From: Bacilli bacterium
Lineage (GTDB): Bacteria; Bacillota_I; Bacilli_A; RF39; UBA660
NCBI GenBank assembly: GCA_017511605.1
Contig: JAFWJL010000008.1
Span: 186,001 to 250,000, forward strand
Direction: 5' to 3'
Length of the DNA: 64,000 bases
In this document: positions 48,380 to 59,888 of the stretch, piece by piece
Numbering within the stretch: the stretch's first letter is position 1
Layout of the letters: every line of letters starts with the position of its first letter
The notes under the pieces: model-generated
Seen by the model: only the letters and a program-made list of their open reading frames with translations
Told to the model about the DNA's origin: nothing
Database searches by the model: none
Program-made: the position numbers and the translations under genes

Positions 48380-51142
48380 TTACTTGTAGCATGTATGATA
48401 ACAATACTTAGGACATTGATCACATTTTTCTGAGCAATTTGTAGCACAGTAGCAACAACCGTGTCCGTAACCTGTGGCTTTTACATTACATGTATAGTAT
48501 CCACCTTGAGATCCTTTTGGATGCCACTCTAATGATCCTTCCTTAAATCCACCACTATATTCCAATCCTTTTGACCTACAAGTGTTTGCACATGATGTTG
48601 CTGATTGTTCATCAGATAATAGGATTGATCCTGCACATGTAGTATTACAATTACATTTCTTTGTTCCACATTGATATTTCTGACAATCATAATCTGTAAT
48701 AGTTACTTGACAACCTTTGGTATTACCTGCGTTATCTTTTATTGTTACATTTCCTGTTGCTTTTTTATCACTGAAACTAAATGATGATTTTGTACATCCA
48801 CTCTTATATGTTCCTCCATCAGAACAAGCTACTGTTCCATCTACACCTGATGTTGTTCCAGTGTTTGTCTTAGAAACACTTCCACAAGTTGGTTCTGTTT
48901 TATCAATTTTAATCATTGTTTTGTTTTTATCAGAACAGTTATTTAATTTATCACAAACTCTAAAGTATGCATATTGTTCTCTTTGAGCACTAAAGTTTGT
49001 TGTTTCATAAGTCTCAGTTGCATTTGATCCATATGATATCCATTGAGTATTTTTGTCTGAACCAACAGTATTTGCATTTTCATTATATGATAATTGATAA
49101 TCTTTTAATCCTACTCCACTATCACTACTTTTTAATGTTACTTTGAAATCAGTATTTGTCCAATTTCCACCTGATGGATTACTAACAATTGGTACTGTAG
49201 GAGCTTTTTTATCTATCTTAATTGGTGTATTACTTGAATCTGAACAGTTTCCTGCATTATCACATACTCTTACATATGTTGTTTTGTTAAAGTCTTCTCC
49301 TACTGCTGTTGACCATATTTTTTGTGTTGTGAAATATGTTTGACCTGTTCCACCTGCTAATTTTACCCATTGACTATTATCATTATCTCCAGTTCCGGAT
49401 GGAGTAGCATTATATGAATAATAGTAATCAGCTATTTCTGAACATGTATTTATTCCTTCAGCAGTATCTTTACCTCTTATATCTAATCTATAATCTTCAT
49501 ATACCCATTCTCCTCTTGATGGATTATCTATTGTTGGAATTGCTGGAGCTGTTTTGTCTATTTTTATTGGTGTACTATTTTTTACTGAACAGTTTCCTAA
49601 TTTATCACATGATCTTATATATACTGTTTTATCTATATTGTTTGTCCATGGTTCTGTTGTAAATGAAGTTTGATTTGTTCCTCCATTTAATTTTACCCAT
49701 TCTGTTCCTGAATTCGTTCCAGTAGCTGAAGCATTTTCATTGTATGTGTAATAATATTCTCCCATTCCTATTAATGCATCACTACTTGATAGTGTTAATT
49801 TTACATCTGTATTTACCCATTTACCACCTGATGGATTGTTGATTACTGGTTTTGTTGGTGGAGTTTTATCCATCTTAAATTCTACATCCATTGATGTTGT
49901 ATGTCCGGCATAGTCTTTTATTGTAAATCTTAAATATCTATGGCCATCTTCTTTTATTTGTTTATATATTACTTTACTTGTTACTCCTGAATCATAACTT
50001 TCTGTCCATGTTTTACTACTATCTAATGTTTTATATCCTGATGCATTTGCTTGTTTTCCTGGAGTGTTTTGTTCTAATTTAACTGATTTAATTGATAAGT
50101 TATCATTTATTTCAAATCCTAAACAAACTCCATTTGCGTAGCTTGCACTTGTTAACCATCCACTAACATTTCCTGCAATATTTGTTAAATCTAATACTTC
50201 TCCTGAACCACTTGTTACTTTTTTATTTGTTATAGCATTTCCTACTTTATTTCCATTAGCATCACACTTATAGACTACTGTGTTGATTGTTGATGATGTA
50301 CTATCTATTACGAATGGTCCAAATGATAAATATTTACTATCTGTATTATCTGGGTTTTTCCATTTATGTCCATATAAATCTTGTAAATGATCTACTCTTA
50401 CTATTAAGTAATATGCACCATTACCATCTGGTGTTAATAATTCTTTTGATTGTGTTGAAATAATTTCTCCATTTAATAGACTTTCTTCTTGATTATCTTT
50501 TACCTTAAAATCTACTTTTGCAAATCCAGCGTTGTCGTGATCATTTGAATTTTGACTCCATTTTGCATAAAGAACTATAGTATTATCAATTCCTGTTCCT
50601 GAGGCAATTTTAATTCTAGTTTTCTTCTTTACTTTATCTGCTTTTCCATTTGCTTGTGTCATATCTGCAGTTACTGATAAATTACCACTACTTACTCCTG
50701 TACATGCGTCTGTATCCATTTCTGGAATTTCTGTTGGAATTGATGTATATACTTTTCCCATTGTTCCGTCTTCTTTTTTCTTACCACATGTTAAGTATGT
50801 TTTATATGCATATTTATCTTTTTGTTTAATTACCCTTATGTATGTTTTATTACTATTACATGTTACTCCATCTATTTCGATATCTTTTAGTAGTTTTCTT
50901 TCTACTAATTTTTCATATGGAATGTATGCACATCCATATTCATTATGTCCAAACAAATCTTCTGTATATGAATCATTGAATGCTTTTGCTGATGTTAATA
51001 CTGCTTCGGCATAATTTTGATATTTCTTTTTTTCAAATCCTGTACTTAAATTTCTTATTAATGGTATTGATATACCTGCTACTATTCCTAGTATTATTAC
51101 TACTACTAATAACTCTGTTAATGTAAATCCTTTTTTATTCAT
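48380..51142 (-). CDS. Large pilin-like surface protein with three Ig-like repeats and Cys-rich tail
   Basis: A 920-residue protein from the ATG at 51142; a GTG two codons earlier is possible. N-terminal MNKKGFTLTELLVVVIILGI is a type IV prepilin/pseudopilin signal (cleaved before Phe, methylated). Residues about 430-540, 540-655 and 655-755 are three repeats that each begin like NPSGGKWVNTDVKL and end DKxGNCSxKNxTPIKIDKTAP (Ig-like/beta-sandwich surface domains). The C-terminal 75 residues contain about 18 cysteines (CGTKKCNCNTTC, CDQCPKYCYHTCYK). No other pilus genes are near. Probably a surface adhesin; function unknown. Confidence 0.8.
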   Translation of the reverse strand: MNKKGFTLTELLVVVIILGIVAGISIPLIRNLSTGFEKKKYQNYAEAVLTSAKAFNDSYTEDLFGHNEYGCAYIPYEKLVERKLLKDIEIDGVTCNSNKTYIRVIKQKDKYAYKTYLTCGKKKEDGTMGKVYTSIPTEIPEMDTDACTGVSSGNLSVTADMTQANGKADKVKKKTRIKIASGTGIDNTIVLYAKWSQNSNDHDNAGFAKVDFKVKDNQEESLLNGEIISTQSKELLTPDGNGAYYLIVRVDHLQDLYGHKWKNPDNTDSKYLSFGPFVIDSTSSTINTVVYKCDANGNKVGNAITNKKVTSGSGEVLDLTNIAGNVSGWLTSASYANGVCLGFEINDNLSIKSVKLEQNTPGKQANASGYKTLDSSKTWTESYDSGVTSKVIYKQIKEDGHRYLRFTIKDYAGHTTSMDVEFKMDKTPPTKPVINNPSGGKWVNTDVKLTLSSSDALIGMGEYYYTYNENASATGTNSGTEWVKLNGGTNQTSFTTEPWTNNIDKTVYIRSCDKLGNCSVKNSTPIKIDKTAPAIPTIDNPSRGEWVYEDYRLDIRGKDTAEGINTCSEIADYYYSYNATPSGTGDNDNSQWVKLAGGTGQTYFTTQKIWSTAVGEDFNKTTYVRVCDNAGNCSDSSNTPIKIDKKAPTVPIVSNPSGGNWTNTDFKVTLKSSDSGVGLKDYQLSYNENANTVGSDKNTQWISYGSNATETYETTNFSAQREQYAYFRVCDKLNNCSDKNKTMIKIDKTEPTCGSVSKTNTGTTSGVDGTVACSDGGTYKSGCTKSSFSFSDKKATGNVTIKDNAGNTKGCQVTITDYDCQKYQCGTKKCNCNTTCAGSILLSDEQSATSCANTCRSKGLEYSGGFKEGSLEWHPKGSQGGYYTCNVKATGYGHGCCYCATNCSEKCDQCPKYCYHTCYK

Positions 51143-51187
51143 AAACACATACCTCTATTCTATTTACTAGTATATCATTATTAATTA

Positions 51188-51217
51188 AAAATAAAAAGAG
51201 TTTTTTACTCTTTTTAT
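51188..51217 (-). terminator. Terminator after the thymidylate synthase
   Basis: AAAGAG / CTCTTT arms with T-runs on the minus strand; overlaps the stop. Confidence 0.65.
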
Positions 51218-52389
51218 ATACCTAATTGAAATTTTAATTGTGGATTCTTTTCTTTAATTAATTCTTTTGGTAAGTCTTCAAAATAGATATCATCTGGGGT
51301 GAAATCTCTGAAATTGTTTTTATCTGTGGCTTTAATTGTTGCTTTACAATTTACTGGTGTTCTATTTAACATTTCAATTGATTCATTTATATGTCTATCA
51401 TATATTTGAACATTAACTGGTTTCCATGTGAAGTATCCTGGAGTATATCCTAAGTCTTTAGCAACCATTATCTGTAGAGCGGCATATTGAACTTGATTAA
51501 TACATCCAGCAGTAGCAAAGTCGCTTGAACGTTGAACCATAGTCATGTCTAAGTAATCTTTTCCATCCCAGCCATGTCTTACATTCCAAATGGTTAAGAA
51601 AGCACAAGGTTTTAATCCGTGTGGTGATTTGAAATCATCTGTTTGCCATAAGCAAGTTATGTTTCTTCTTCCATCTGGATTCTTTCTAATGGCTTCTATT
51701 ACTTCTTGATAAATCATATTTCTTGGACCTGTAGTTCCACCATAACAGGCACCTATAATTGGATGACCTTTTTCATTTAAAATATATTTTCCATTCTTAT
51801 CACGAAGTGCCCACTCTTCCCACCAATTATTAATCTTGTGGTCTTTATCCCAAGTATTTTTCTTTAATAATTCATCAAAGTCTACTAAGTCATTACTTTG
51901 CATTTGATAAATCCAAAGTATTTCAGCTACTGATGATCTTGATGCTATAGGACGAAGTGTAATCATTGGTGATTCACCTATTGATAAATCATAAGTACAT
52001 TCTATTCCTTCATTAACGCTTAATGTATGTGCAGGTACTTTTACTATTATTTTATTACCTACTATTTCTAGTTTTTCATTTGGTACTATTTCTATTTTTC
52101 TTTCATCTTCAGTTATGATTAGTTTATCATTCTCATAGTATTTAGCATTTTCATATTCTTCAATATAATTTGGTCTAGGATCATGATCTAGGCAACCATC
52201 TTGAAGTATTTTATCAAAAGTCTTTTTATGATACATATCTCCTTTAGTACCTATTCTTTTTCCATTAGCATCTACTAAATAATCATCTACTATGATTAAT
52301 TCTTCGTAGTCAGTTCTTACTAATTGTACTGGATTTTCCCCTAGTTTAATCTTTGCAGCATTAAATCTGTCTATATCAAAATTTTTCAT
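51214..52389 (-). CDS. Divergent thymidylate synthase-family protein
   Basis: A 391-residue protein. The ThyA-like core is in the second half: SSVAEILWIYQ, RRNITCLWQTDDF, catalytic-cysteine segment LKPCAFLTIW, MVQRSSDFATAGCINQVQYAA and VNVQIYDRHINESIEML. It lacks the usual PCH (reads PCA) and replaces LGxPFN with CIN, and has an extra N-terminal region of about 130 residues with beta strands. It may be a true dUMP methylase of an outlying type or a pyrimidine hydroxymethylase-like enzyme. Only the Cys, Arg triplet, Asn and IY residues seen here support activity. Confidence 0.82.
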   Translation of the reverse strand: MKNFDIDRFNAAKIKLGENPVQLVRTDYEELIIVDDYLVDANGKRIGTKGDMYHKKTFDKILQDGCLDHDPRPNYIEEYENAKYYENDKLIITEDERKIEIVPNEKLEIVGNKIIVKVPAHTLSVNEGIECTYDLSIGESPMITLRPIASRSSVAEILWIYQMQSNDLVDFDELLKKNTWDKDHKINNWWEEWALRDKNGKYILNEKGHPIIGACYGGTTGPRNMIYQEVIEAIRKNPDGRRNITCLWQTDDFKSPHGLKPCAFLTIWNVRHGWDGKDYLDMTMVQRSSDFATAGCINQVQYAALQIMVAKDLGYTPGYFTWKPVNVQIYDRHINESIEMLNRTPVNCKATIKATDKNNFRDFTPDDIYFEDLPKELIKEKNPQLKFQLGI

Positions 52390-52437
52390 ATGAACCCTCC
52401 TATATTGATTATAAGTTTTATAGAGATTTAATGCAAG

Positions 52438-52467
52438 AAAAAAGAATGATTTTAATCATTCTCTTTT
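52438..52467 (-). terminator. Terminator of the heat-shock operon after dnaJ
   Basis: AGAATGATT / AATCATTCT arms with T-run on the minus strand, overlapping the dnaJ end. Confidence 0.75.
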
Positions 52468-53597
52468 GTGAACTTATTAAATTTCTTGATTTCATCTGTT
52501 TCTAGTTCAGTGTTTGATAATCTTTCTATTAAATCTTTTTGTTCACGAGTTAATTTGTTTGGAGTATATACTTTAAATACTAAATACATATCACCTTTTA
52601 CTCTTCTATATTTATTATCTACACCTTTACCTTTAATCCTTTGTGTATCTCCACTATTAGTTCCTGCAGGTACATTTATTTTTACATTACCATATAATGT
52701 AGGAATATCTTTTTTACATCCTAAAATAGATTCAGTTAATGTTAGAGGTACTTCTATATAAATATCATCTTCATTACGTTCAAAATATCTATGTTTTTTA
52801 ACTATAAATTCAATGTATAAATCTCCATTTTCTCCACCATTAATTCCAGGGTTTCCTTTGCCTGTTAATCTTTGTCTATCTCCTGTATTAATTCCTTCTG
52901 GTATATTTATAGTTATCTTCTTATTTACTTTTACTTTACCCTTACCATTACATTCACTACATCTTCTCTTATATGTATATCCTTTTCCTTTACAATCAGG
53001 ACAAGTTGTTTTAGACATAAATGAACCTAAGATAGTGTTTTGTTGTCTTGTGACAGATCCTGTTCCGTGGCAAGTTTCACATTCTTCTTTTTCAAAACCT
53101 CCATGACCATGACAAGCCTCACAATCTTCTACTACATCTAAATTGAATTTTTTCTCACAACCATATATTGCTTCCTCAAATTCAAGATCTAAGTGCATTA
53201 AAATATCACTACCACGAGATGGTCTATTAGAACTTCTACCTCCGCCAAAACCGGAGAATCCTCCTCCCATTCCGCCAAAAATAGAATCAAATATATCTCC
53301 AAAACCAAAGTCAGATGGATCAAAATTTGTATATGTTCCTCCAGCTCCGTATGGGTTAGATGGACCATTACCGCTTACTCCGGCATGACCAAATTGATCA
53401 TACATTTTCTTTTTGTTTTCATCAGATAATACTGAGTAAGCTTCTTGTACTTCTTTAAATTTATCGGCTGCTTTAGGATCATCTTTATTTAAGTCGGGGT
53501 GTAATTCTTTAGCTTTTTTACGATAAGCACTTTTTATTTCTTGCTCTGTTGCACCTTTCTTTAATCCTAATACTTCATAGTAATCTCTTTTATCCAT
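52452..53597 (-). CDS. dnaJ: Chaperone protein DnaJ
   Basis: A 381-residue protein: J domain residues 1-70 with HPD (LHPDLN), a Gly/Phe-rich region (about 75-125, GFGDIFDSIFGGMGGGF), four zinc-finger CxxCxGxG units (CEACHGHG, CETCHGTG, CPDCKGKG, CSECNGKG, about 150-210) and two C-terminal beta domains. It delivers unfolded proteins to DnaK and stimulates its ATPase. Last gene of the heat-shock operon, 63 nt after dnaK, with a hairpin in the gap. Confidence 0.97.
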   Translation of the reverse strand: MDKRDYYEVLGLKKGATEQEIKSAYRKKAKELHPDLNKDDPKAADKFKEVQEAYSVLSDENKKKMYDQFGHAGVSGNGPSNPYGAGGTYTNFDPSDFGFGDIFDSIFGGMGGGFSGFGGGRSSNRPSRGSDILMHLDLEFEEAIYGCEKKFNLDVVEDCEACHGHGGFEKEECETCHGTGSVTRQQNTILGSFMSKTTCPDCKGKGYTYKRRCSECNGKGKVKVNKKITINIPEGINTGDRQRLTGKGNPGINGGENGDLYIEFIVKKHRYFERNEDDIYIEVPLTLTESILGCKKDIPTLYGNVKINVPAGTNSGDTQRIKGKGVDNKYRRVKGDMYLVFKVYTPNKLTREQKDLIERLSNTELETDEIKKFNKFTKEND

Positions 53598-53621
53598 TTA
53601 ATCACATCTTTTCTTTTAATT

Positions 53622-55484
<1,863 letters not shown>

Positions 55485-55496
55485 TTATCTCTCCTT

Positions 55497-56042
55497 TTAT
55501 AATTGATTTATTTTTACTGATGCTGGACGAATTACTCTATCCTTTAATTTGTATCCTTTTAATAATACTTCTAGAACTATATCATCTTCTTTAGATGGAT
55601 CATTATCTACTAATAATGCTTGTTCTAAATTAGGATCAAATACTTGTCCAACACGATTTATTTCTTCTACTCCGTATTTCTTTAAAATATCACATAAATT
55701 TTTATAGATCATTTTAAATCCTACTAAGTAATTTTTTAATTCATCACTAACATTATCTTTATTAATTACTTTTTCAAAAGTATCAATAATTGGTAATATT
55801 TCAGTAATAATTCCTGTATTAGCATATTTTAATAAACCTTCTGTTTCTTCATCTTTTCTTTTTCTATAGTTTATTAATTCTGCTTGAGCTAGTTTTACTT
55901 TTTCTACTAAACCTTTATTTTGATCTGTTAAAGTATTAATTTCTTCTTCCAACTTTAACATTTCTTCATTTAACTTAGTATCTTGTTCTAACTCTTTAGA
56001 TTCTTCAAGTAATTCTACTTTTTCTTCTTGTTTCTTCTTCAT
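55497..56042 (-). CDS. grpE: Nucleotide exchange factor GrpE
   Basis: A 181-residue protein: long acidic coiled coil (residues about 5-75), then NYRKRKDEETEGLLKYANTGIITEILPIIDTFEKV and a C-terminal beta wing (IKKYGVEEINRVGQVFDPNLEQAL, VLLKGYKLKDRVIRPASVKI). It releases ADP from DnaK. Placed between hrcA (6 nt) and dnaK, the standard Firmicute order. Confidence 0.95.
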   Translation of the reverse strand: MKKKQEEKVELLEESKELEQDTKLNEEMLKLEEEINTLTDQNKGLVEKVKLAQAELINYRKRKDEETEGLLKYANTGIITEILPIIDTFEKVINKDNVSDELKNYLVGFKMIYKNLCDILKKYGVEEINRVGQVFDPNLEQALLVDNDPSKEDDIVLEVLLKGYKLKDRVIRPASVKINQL

Positions 56043-56048
56043 AAAAGC

Positions 56049-57038
56049 CTACCTTTCAATATTCTCTTTCATGTATTCAAGTAATCCAACAACACGATCA
56101 TATTCCATTCTTTTAGGTCCTATAATAGCAATAGTTCCTTCTTCATTACCTTTTTTGAATTTAGTTTGAATTACAGTCATATCACTATCTATATGATTTT
56201 CATTACCTATATAGACTTTTATGTTATTATCATCATCTTCTTCAATATTTTTTAATAATTCTTTATCTTCTAGTTTATTGAAGACATCTTTTATCTTAGT
56301 AATATTTGAAGAAAATTCTGGTTGTTCTAACATTTTGTTTTTTCCCATAATGTTTACTTCTTGATTAGTAAAATCAGTAAATACATTATAGAAAGCATTA
56401 TATAATTGTTCATGTTGTTTTACATAGTTTCCTATGATAGGTTTTACTTCGAACTCTAGTTTAGATACTATATCATCTATTGGAGTTCCTGAGATTAAGT
56501 TATTGATTAGTCCTACTGTTTTCTTTACTTCAGTTAAAGATACATCTTGTAATCTAATGTTTTTGTGTTCTACATGACCTTTATCTGTAACTATGATAAC
56601 AGTTAAATTTTCATCATCAATTGGAATTACTTCTATTTGTTTAAGAAGATTCTCATGAGATTTACTTCCTAGCACTACTGTAGTGTAGTTCATCATATCC
56701 GATATTACTTGTAAACTCTTAGTTATAACATCAGATAGAGCTAGTTGTTGGTTTCTAAAGACAATTTGCAATTTTAACATATCTTCTGCATTCATCTTTT
56801 TTAATTCCATTAGGTTATCTACGTAGTATCTATAACCTGCTTCACTAGGAATTCTTCCTGAAGAAGTATGTGTTTTTTCTAATAGTCCTTTTTTTTCAAG
56901 TTCACCCATTTCATTTCTTACAGTAGCGCTTGAGCAATTGATAGCTTTCGAAATTACTTTTGAGCCTACTGGAATTGGTTCCTTGATATATTTTTCTACT
57001 ATCAGTTTTAAGATTTTGTTTTGTCTTTCCGTTAACAT
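56049..57038 (-). CDS. hrcA: Heat-inducible repressor HrcA
   Basis: A 329-residue protein with a winged helix-turn-helix at the N-terminus (LTERQNKILKLIVEKY; PVGSKVISKAINCSSATVRNEMGELEKKGLLEKTHTSSGRIPS in parts), a GAF-like middle and VGLINNLISGTPIDD. It binds CIRCE and represses its own operon; GroEL modulates it in other Firmicutes. Two CIRCE elements lie in the 115 bp upstream. First of hrcA-grpE-dnaK-dnaJ. Confidence 0.96.
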   Translation of the reverse strand: MLTERQNKILKLIVEKYIKEPIPVGSKVISKAINCSSATVRNEMGELEKKGLLEKTHTSSGRIPSEAGYRYYVDNLMELKKMNAEDMLKLQIVFRNQQLALSDVITKSLQVISDMMNYTTVVLGSKSHENLLKQIEVIPIDDENLTVIIVTDKGHVEHKNIRLQDVSLTEVKKTVGLINNLISGTPIDDIVSKLEFEVKPIIGNYVKQHEQLYNAFYNVFTDFTNQEVNIMGKNKMLEQPEFSSNITKIKDVFNKLEDKELLKNIEEDDDNNIKVYIGNENHIDSDMTVIQTKFKKGNEEGTIAIIGPKRMEYDRVVGLLEYMKENIER

Positions 57039-57050
57039 AATCTTAACCTC

Positions 57051-57077
57051 CTAGCACTTCTTTTATCAAAGTGCTAA
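57051..57077. promoter_or_regulatory. CIRCE operator 2 (next to the hrcA start)
   Basis: TAGCACTT, nine nt, AAGTGCTAA: matches TTAGCACTC-N9-GAGTGCTAA at all but two of eighteen arm positions and overlaps the leader between the -10 box and the AGGAGG ribosome site. Confidence 0.85.
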
Positions 57078-57083
57078 TTATAT

Positions 57084-57110
57084 ATTATACCTTTTTTTAG
57101 CACTTGTCAA
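57084..57110 (-). promoter_or_regulatory. hrcA operon promoter
   Basis: Minus-strand TTGACA (57105-57110) and TATAAT (57084-57089), 15 nt apart. The -35 lies in CIRCE 1; the transcript start would fall between the two operators. Confidence 0.75.
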
Positions 57111-57123
57111 GTTCTAGTGCTAA
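57097..57123. promoter_or_regulatory. CIRCE operator 1 (overlapping -35)
   Basis: TTAGCACTT, nine nt, TAGTGCTAA: an inverted repeat of the HrcA-binding consensus covering the -35 box. Confidence 0.9.
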
Positions 57124-57137
57124 AAAATTTATAAAAT

Positions 57138-57172
57138 AAAAAATAGTAGTAAACTAATTACTACTATAATCT
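57138..57172 (-). terminator. Terminator after the Gly-rich surface protein
   Basis: TAGTAGTAAT / TTACTACTA arms with T-run on the minus strand; overlaps the gene stop. Confidence 0.7.
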
Positions 57173-59016
57173 ATTTCTATTAATTTAAATCTTGCAGTAT
57201 CATCGTTGTTCTTACCAATAATAATTTGATTATAAGCATCACTTACTGTGCTATTTGTTTGTGCTATTATATATCCTGTATTTGCTGTAGGAGTTGCTTC
57301 GGGTGATACTGTCTTTATTGTATATGTCCCATTACCTACTGGAGTTATCTTCCATATTTGTGGTTCGTTTCTAGCTTTATCATTGAATTTATCTATAGCG
57401 GATAATGTATTACCTACTATGTTTTCGTCTTGGGTAATAGCTAATGTTTTGAATCTAGCTAATTCACTTATTTTATATTCATATGTGCTAGGATTTCCTG
57501 GGACATAATTTGGATTTATTCTTTTATCTGTGATTAATTCAATAGTCCATTTTTGTCTTTTTTCACCTTTATAATAATCTAAAGAAATTGGATTTGCATT
57601 TGTTTCTGATGTCTCACTGGCAGACAATACTTTATTTTCTGATAGAACTGGTTGAATTATATAATTACCTTTTGTAGGTAAAGATGCTGTACTATCATAT
57701 TGGTATGCTGATACTCTATAACCATTAACTGTTTCAGTTTCTGAATAAGTAGTACCATTCCCAATATTTTTTACATATTTCCATGTGCTACCATTTTCTG
57801 ATACTTCAACAGTATCATTTTTATAATCTACACCTGAATTACTATGAAATACAGCTATTTCGTCTATAGCCATAATTGATCCCAAATCGGCTATTCCACA
57901 TCTTCCTGATGTATTAGATATCTCTTTTGACACACCTTTTATTGTAACTATTATTTTATTCCATGCCAACTCATCAGTACAGCTTCTAATATATCTTACA
58001 CTATTAAGTTTTGTGTTTTTTCTAGTTAATTCAGTAGATGATTCAGTTCTCGGTTTTACACGTTCTATTCTAGCATATCCATCACCTACATTAACTCCTG
58101 GAATCATAACTCCATCATTAAAATAGTATTCTCCTGAAATTGCATCTATATAGGAATGTGTTCCTACTGTTTCCTCTTCGTTATATGTATGTTCATGGTA
58201 ATCAACTTTTGCATTTGTTGTGGTTTTTCCTTTTTTAATTCCATAAGATCCTGCATATCCTGCAATAAATGATGTCCCTCCAGTTGAAGCATTATTACTT
58301 GGAAAATATCCATCTCCTCCACCATTAGTTCCTACAGGTGATGGTACAGTTACTCCGACAGCTGGATTTGTTGCATTACTTACTGCATAATTTTTGTCAA
58401 ATCCAACTAAAGTACCATTTGTGTTATTACCAGCTGCACTTATAGGTAAAAGTGAAAAATCTCTATTAGTTCCTTGGGATTTAATAAACCCTCCATAAGA
58501 ATTCATTTTATCATTATATCCATATAGTGTACCACCTGATGCAGTAGAAGTACTACCTCCACCAGCAGCAACCATTATTGTTGATTCATATGAATTAAAA
58601 TCTGTATATGTTCCACCTATTGCTCTTACTTCAGAAGCATATCCACCTCCACTGGATTTTTGCTTACCAACATAGAAATATAATATATCTCCTTCGGTTA
58701 ATTCAATTATTCCACCGGTATATGCACCTTTTCCTCCATTACCAGCTCCTTGTGCACCCCAAAGTTCTATTTTATACCAACCGCTTGCTGGTACTATATA
58801 TTGTTGTGAAGTAATATCTGATCCTAATGGTTTAAATGCTGTTTCTGTTTTACTAAATCTATTTAAATCTTCTTCAATAGATTTAACTAAATTTCTAGTA
58901 TTAGCTCTAGTTTGTGCCATAGTTGCCATTAAAATAGTTACAATCATTATACCCATTATAGCTAAACCGTATATTAAAGTAGAAATTGCAAACCCTTTAT
59001 TATTCATTTTCTTCAT
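57154..59016 (-). CDS. Pilin-like surface protein with Gly-rich domain and ricin-type end
   Basis: A 620-residue protein. MNNKGFAISTLIYGLAIMGIM is a pilin-like leader plus hydrophobic helix. Residues about 68-320 are a glycine-rich domain opening SGWYKIELWGAQGAGNGGKG, as in the ALK/DUF-Gly-rich family. A middle domain (about 330-430) has a discoidin-like layout (WNKIIVTIKGVSKEIS, DEIAVFHSNSG). The C-terminal 180 residues resemble a ricin-type beta-trefoil (NKVLSASE, QKWTIELI, QIWKITPVGNGTYTIK repeated). These suggest carbohydrate binding on the cell surface. Function unknown. Confidence 0.75.
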   Translation of the reverse strand: MKKMNNKGFAISTLIYGLAIMGIMIVTILMATMAQTRANTRNLVKSIEEDLNRFSKTETAFKPLGSDITSQQYIVPASGWYKIELWGAQGAGNGGKGAYTGGIIELTEGDILYFYVGKQKSSGGGYASEVRAIGGTYTDFNSYESTIMVAAGGGSTSTASGGTLYGYNDKMNSYGGFIKSQGTNRDFSLLPISAAGNNTNGTLVGFDKNYAVSNATNPAVGVTVPSPVGTNGGGDGYFPSNNASTGGTSFIAGYAGSYGIKKGKTTTNAKVDYHEHTYNEEETVGTHSYIDAISGEYYFNDGVMIPGVNVGDGYARIERVKPRTESSTELTRKNTKLNSVRYIRSCTDELAWNKIIVTIKGVSKEISNTSGRCGIADLGSIMAIDEIAVFHSNSGVDYKNDTVEVSENGSTWKYVKNIGNGTTYSETETVNGYRVSAYQYDSTASLPTKGNYIIQPVLSENKVLSASETSETNANPISLDYYKGEKRQKWTIELITDKRINPNYVPGNPSTYEYKISELARFKTLAITQDENIVGNTLSAIDKFNDKARNEPQIWKITPVGNGTYTIKTVSPEATPTANTGYIIAQTNSTVSDAYNQIIIGKNNDDTARFKLIEIDYSSN

Positions 59017-59043
59017 ATAAACACTCTCTATTCTTTTTTCATT

Positions 59044-59586
59044 TTAACATACTTTTTTTAATATTACTATATATTTATCTCCATACTTTTTATCTTTAAT
59101 ACATTTATAGTTATCATCATAAACTATTTTATCTAAACTATCACTTTCACATACTACAATTCCATCATTAGATAAAATGTTATATTTACTAATCAAATTC
59201 ATAGCCTCTTCAATATAATTAGTTTTATATGGTGGATCTAAAAAAATAATATTAAATGTCTCATTTTTTAAATACTCTATTGCTTTTTTATAATCCATAT
59301 TAAGTACTTTAGTATCAGTAATACCAATAGTTTTTATATTACCTTCTATTACTTTAATAGCTTTATAGTTAGAATCTACTAATACCGCAGACTTTGCTCC
59401 TTCAGATAACGATTCTATAGCCAAATTACCACTACCACTGAATAAGTCTAATACAGTGGCATTATCTAAATAATTTTGAATCATAGCAAAAAGAGATTCT
59501 TTTACTCTATCCATAGTAGGACGAGTACCATCAATGTCGAATCCTTCAATATTTCTTCCTTTATATTTACCACTTATTACCTTCAT
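59044..59586 (-). CDS. rsmD: 16S rRNA (guanine(966)-N(2))-methyltransferase
   Basis: A 180-residue protein: MKVISGKYKGRNIEGFDIDGTRPTMDRVKESLF (residues 1-33), motif I VLDLFSGSGNLAIESLSEGA and catalytic IIFLDPPYKT (DPPY, about residues 115-118). It methylates G966 of 16S rRNA. It overlaps ylbF by TAATG and closes the ylbD-E-F-rsmD block. Slightly short but complete. Confidence 0.93.
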   Translation of the reverse strand: MKVISGKYKGRNIEGFDIDGTRPTMDRVKESLFAMIQNYLDNATVLDLFSGSGNLAIESLSEGAKSAVLVDSNYKAIKVIEGNIKTIGITDTKVLNMDYKKAIEYLKNETFNIIFLDPPYKTNYIEEAMNLISKYNILSNDGIVVCESDSLDKIVYDDNYKCIKDKKYGDKYIVILKKVC

Positions 59587-59867
59587 TAATTACACTTACC
59601 TTTATTACTTATTTCTTTTAGCTTTTTATTAATTTCTAATATTATAAAATTACATTCTGCTTCACTATGCTTGTATTCTCGAAATAACTTATTATTAATT
59701 ATTCTTTCTTTTATTTTTTCATCTTTAGTTAAATTATAATTTTCTATATCTTTTAATAACTCCTTATCTTTCATAATTAACTCATTTATTTCTTTTAATT
59801 TAATTATTTCATCATTTTCATCTAAACTTTTCTTTAGATTATCTACAGTTTCAATTAATTCGTTCAT
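59586..59867 (-). CDS. ylbF: YlbF/YmcA-family protein
   Basis: A 93-residue helical protein (LKKSLDENDEIIKLKEINELIMKDKEL and KHSEAECNFIILEINKKLKEI), as in the YlbF/YmcA family, which in Bacillus associates with RNase Y (Y-complex) and controls mRNA maturation and development. Position next to rsmD matches the Bacillus order. No Fe-S cysteines except two C-terminal ones. Confidence 0.83.
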   Translation of the reverse strand: MNELIETVDNLKKSLDENDEIIKLKEINELIMKDKELLKDIENYNLTKDEKIKERIINNKLFREYKHSEAECNFIILEINKKLKEISNKGKCN

Positions 59868-59888
59868 AAATACATTTTACCATAAAAA

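Noticed and set aside
48717..49662. Plus-strand open frames over the pilin-like protein
   Set aside because: Low-complexity Ser/Leu translations antisense to the Ig-like repeats, no start sites.
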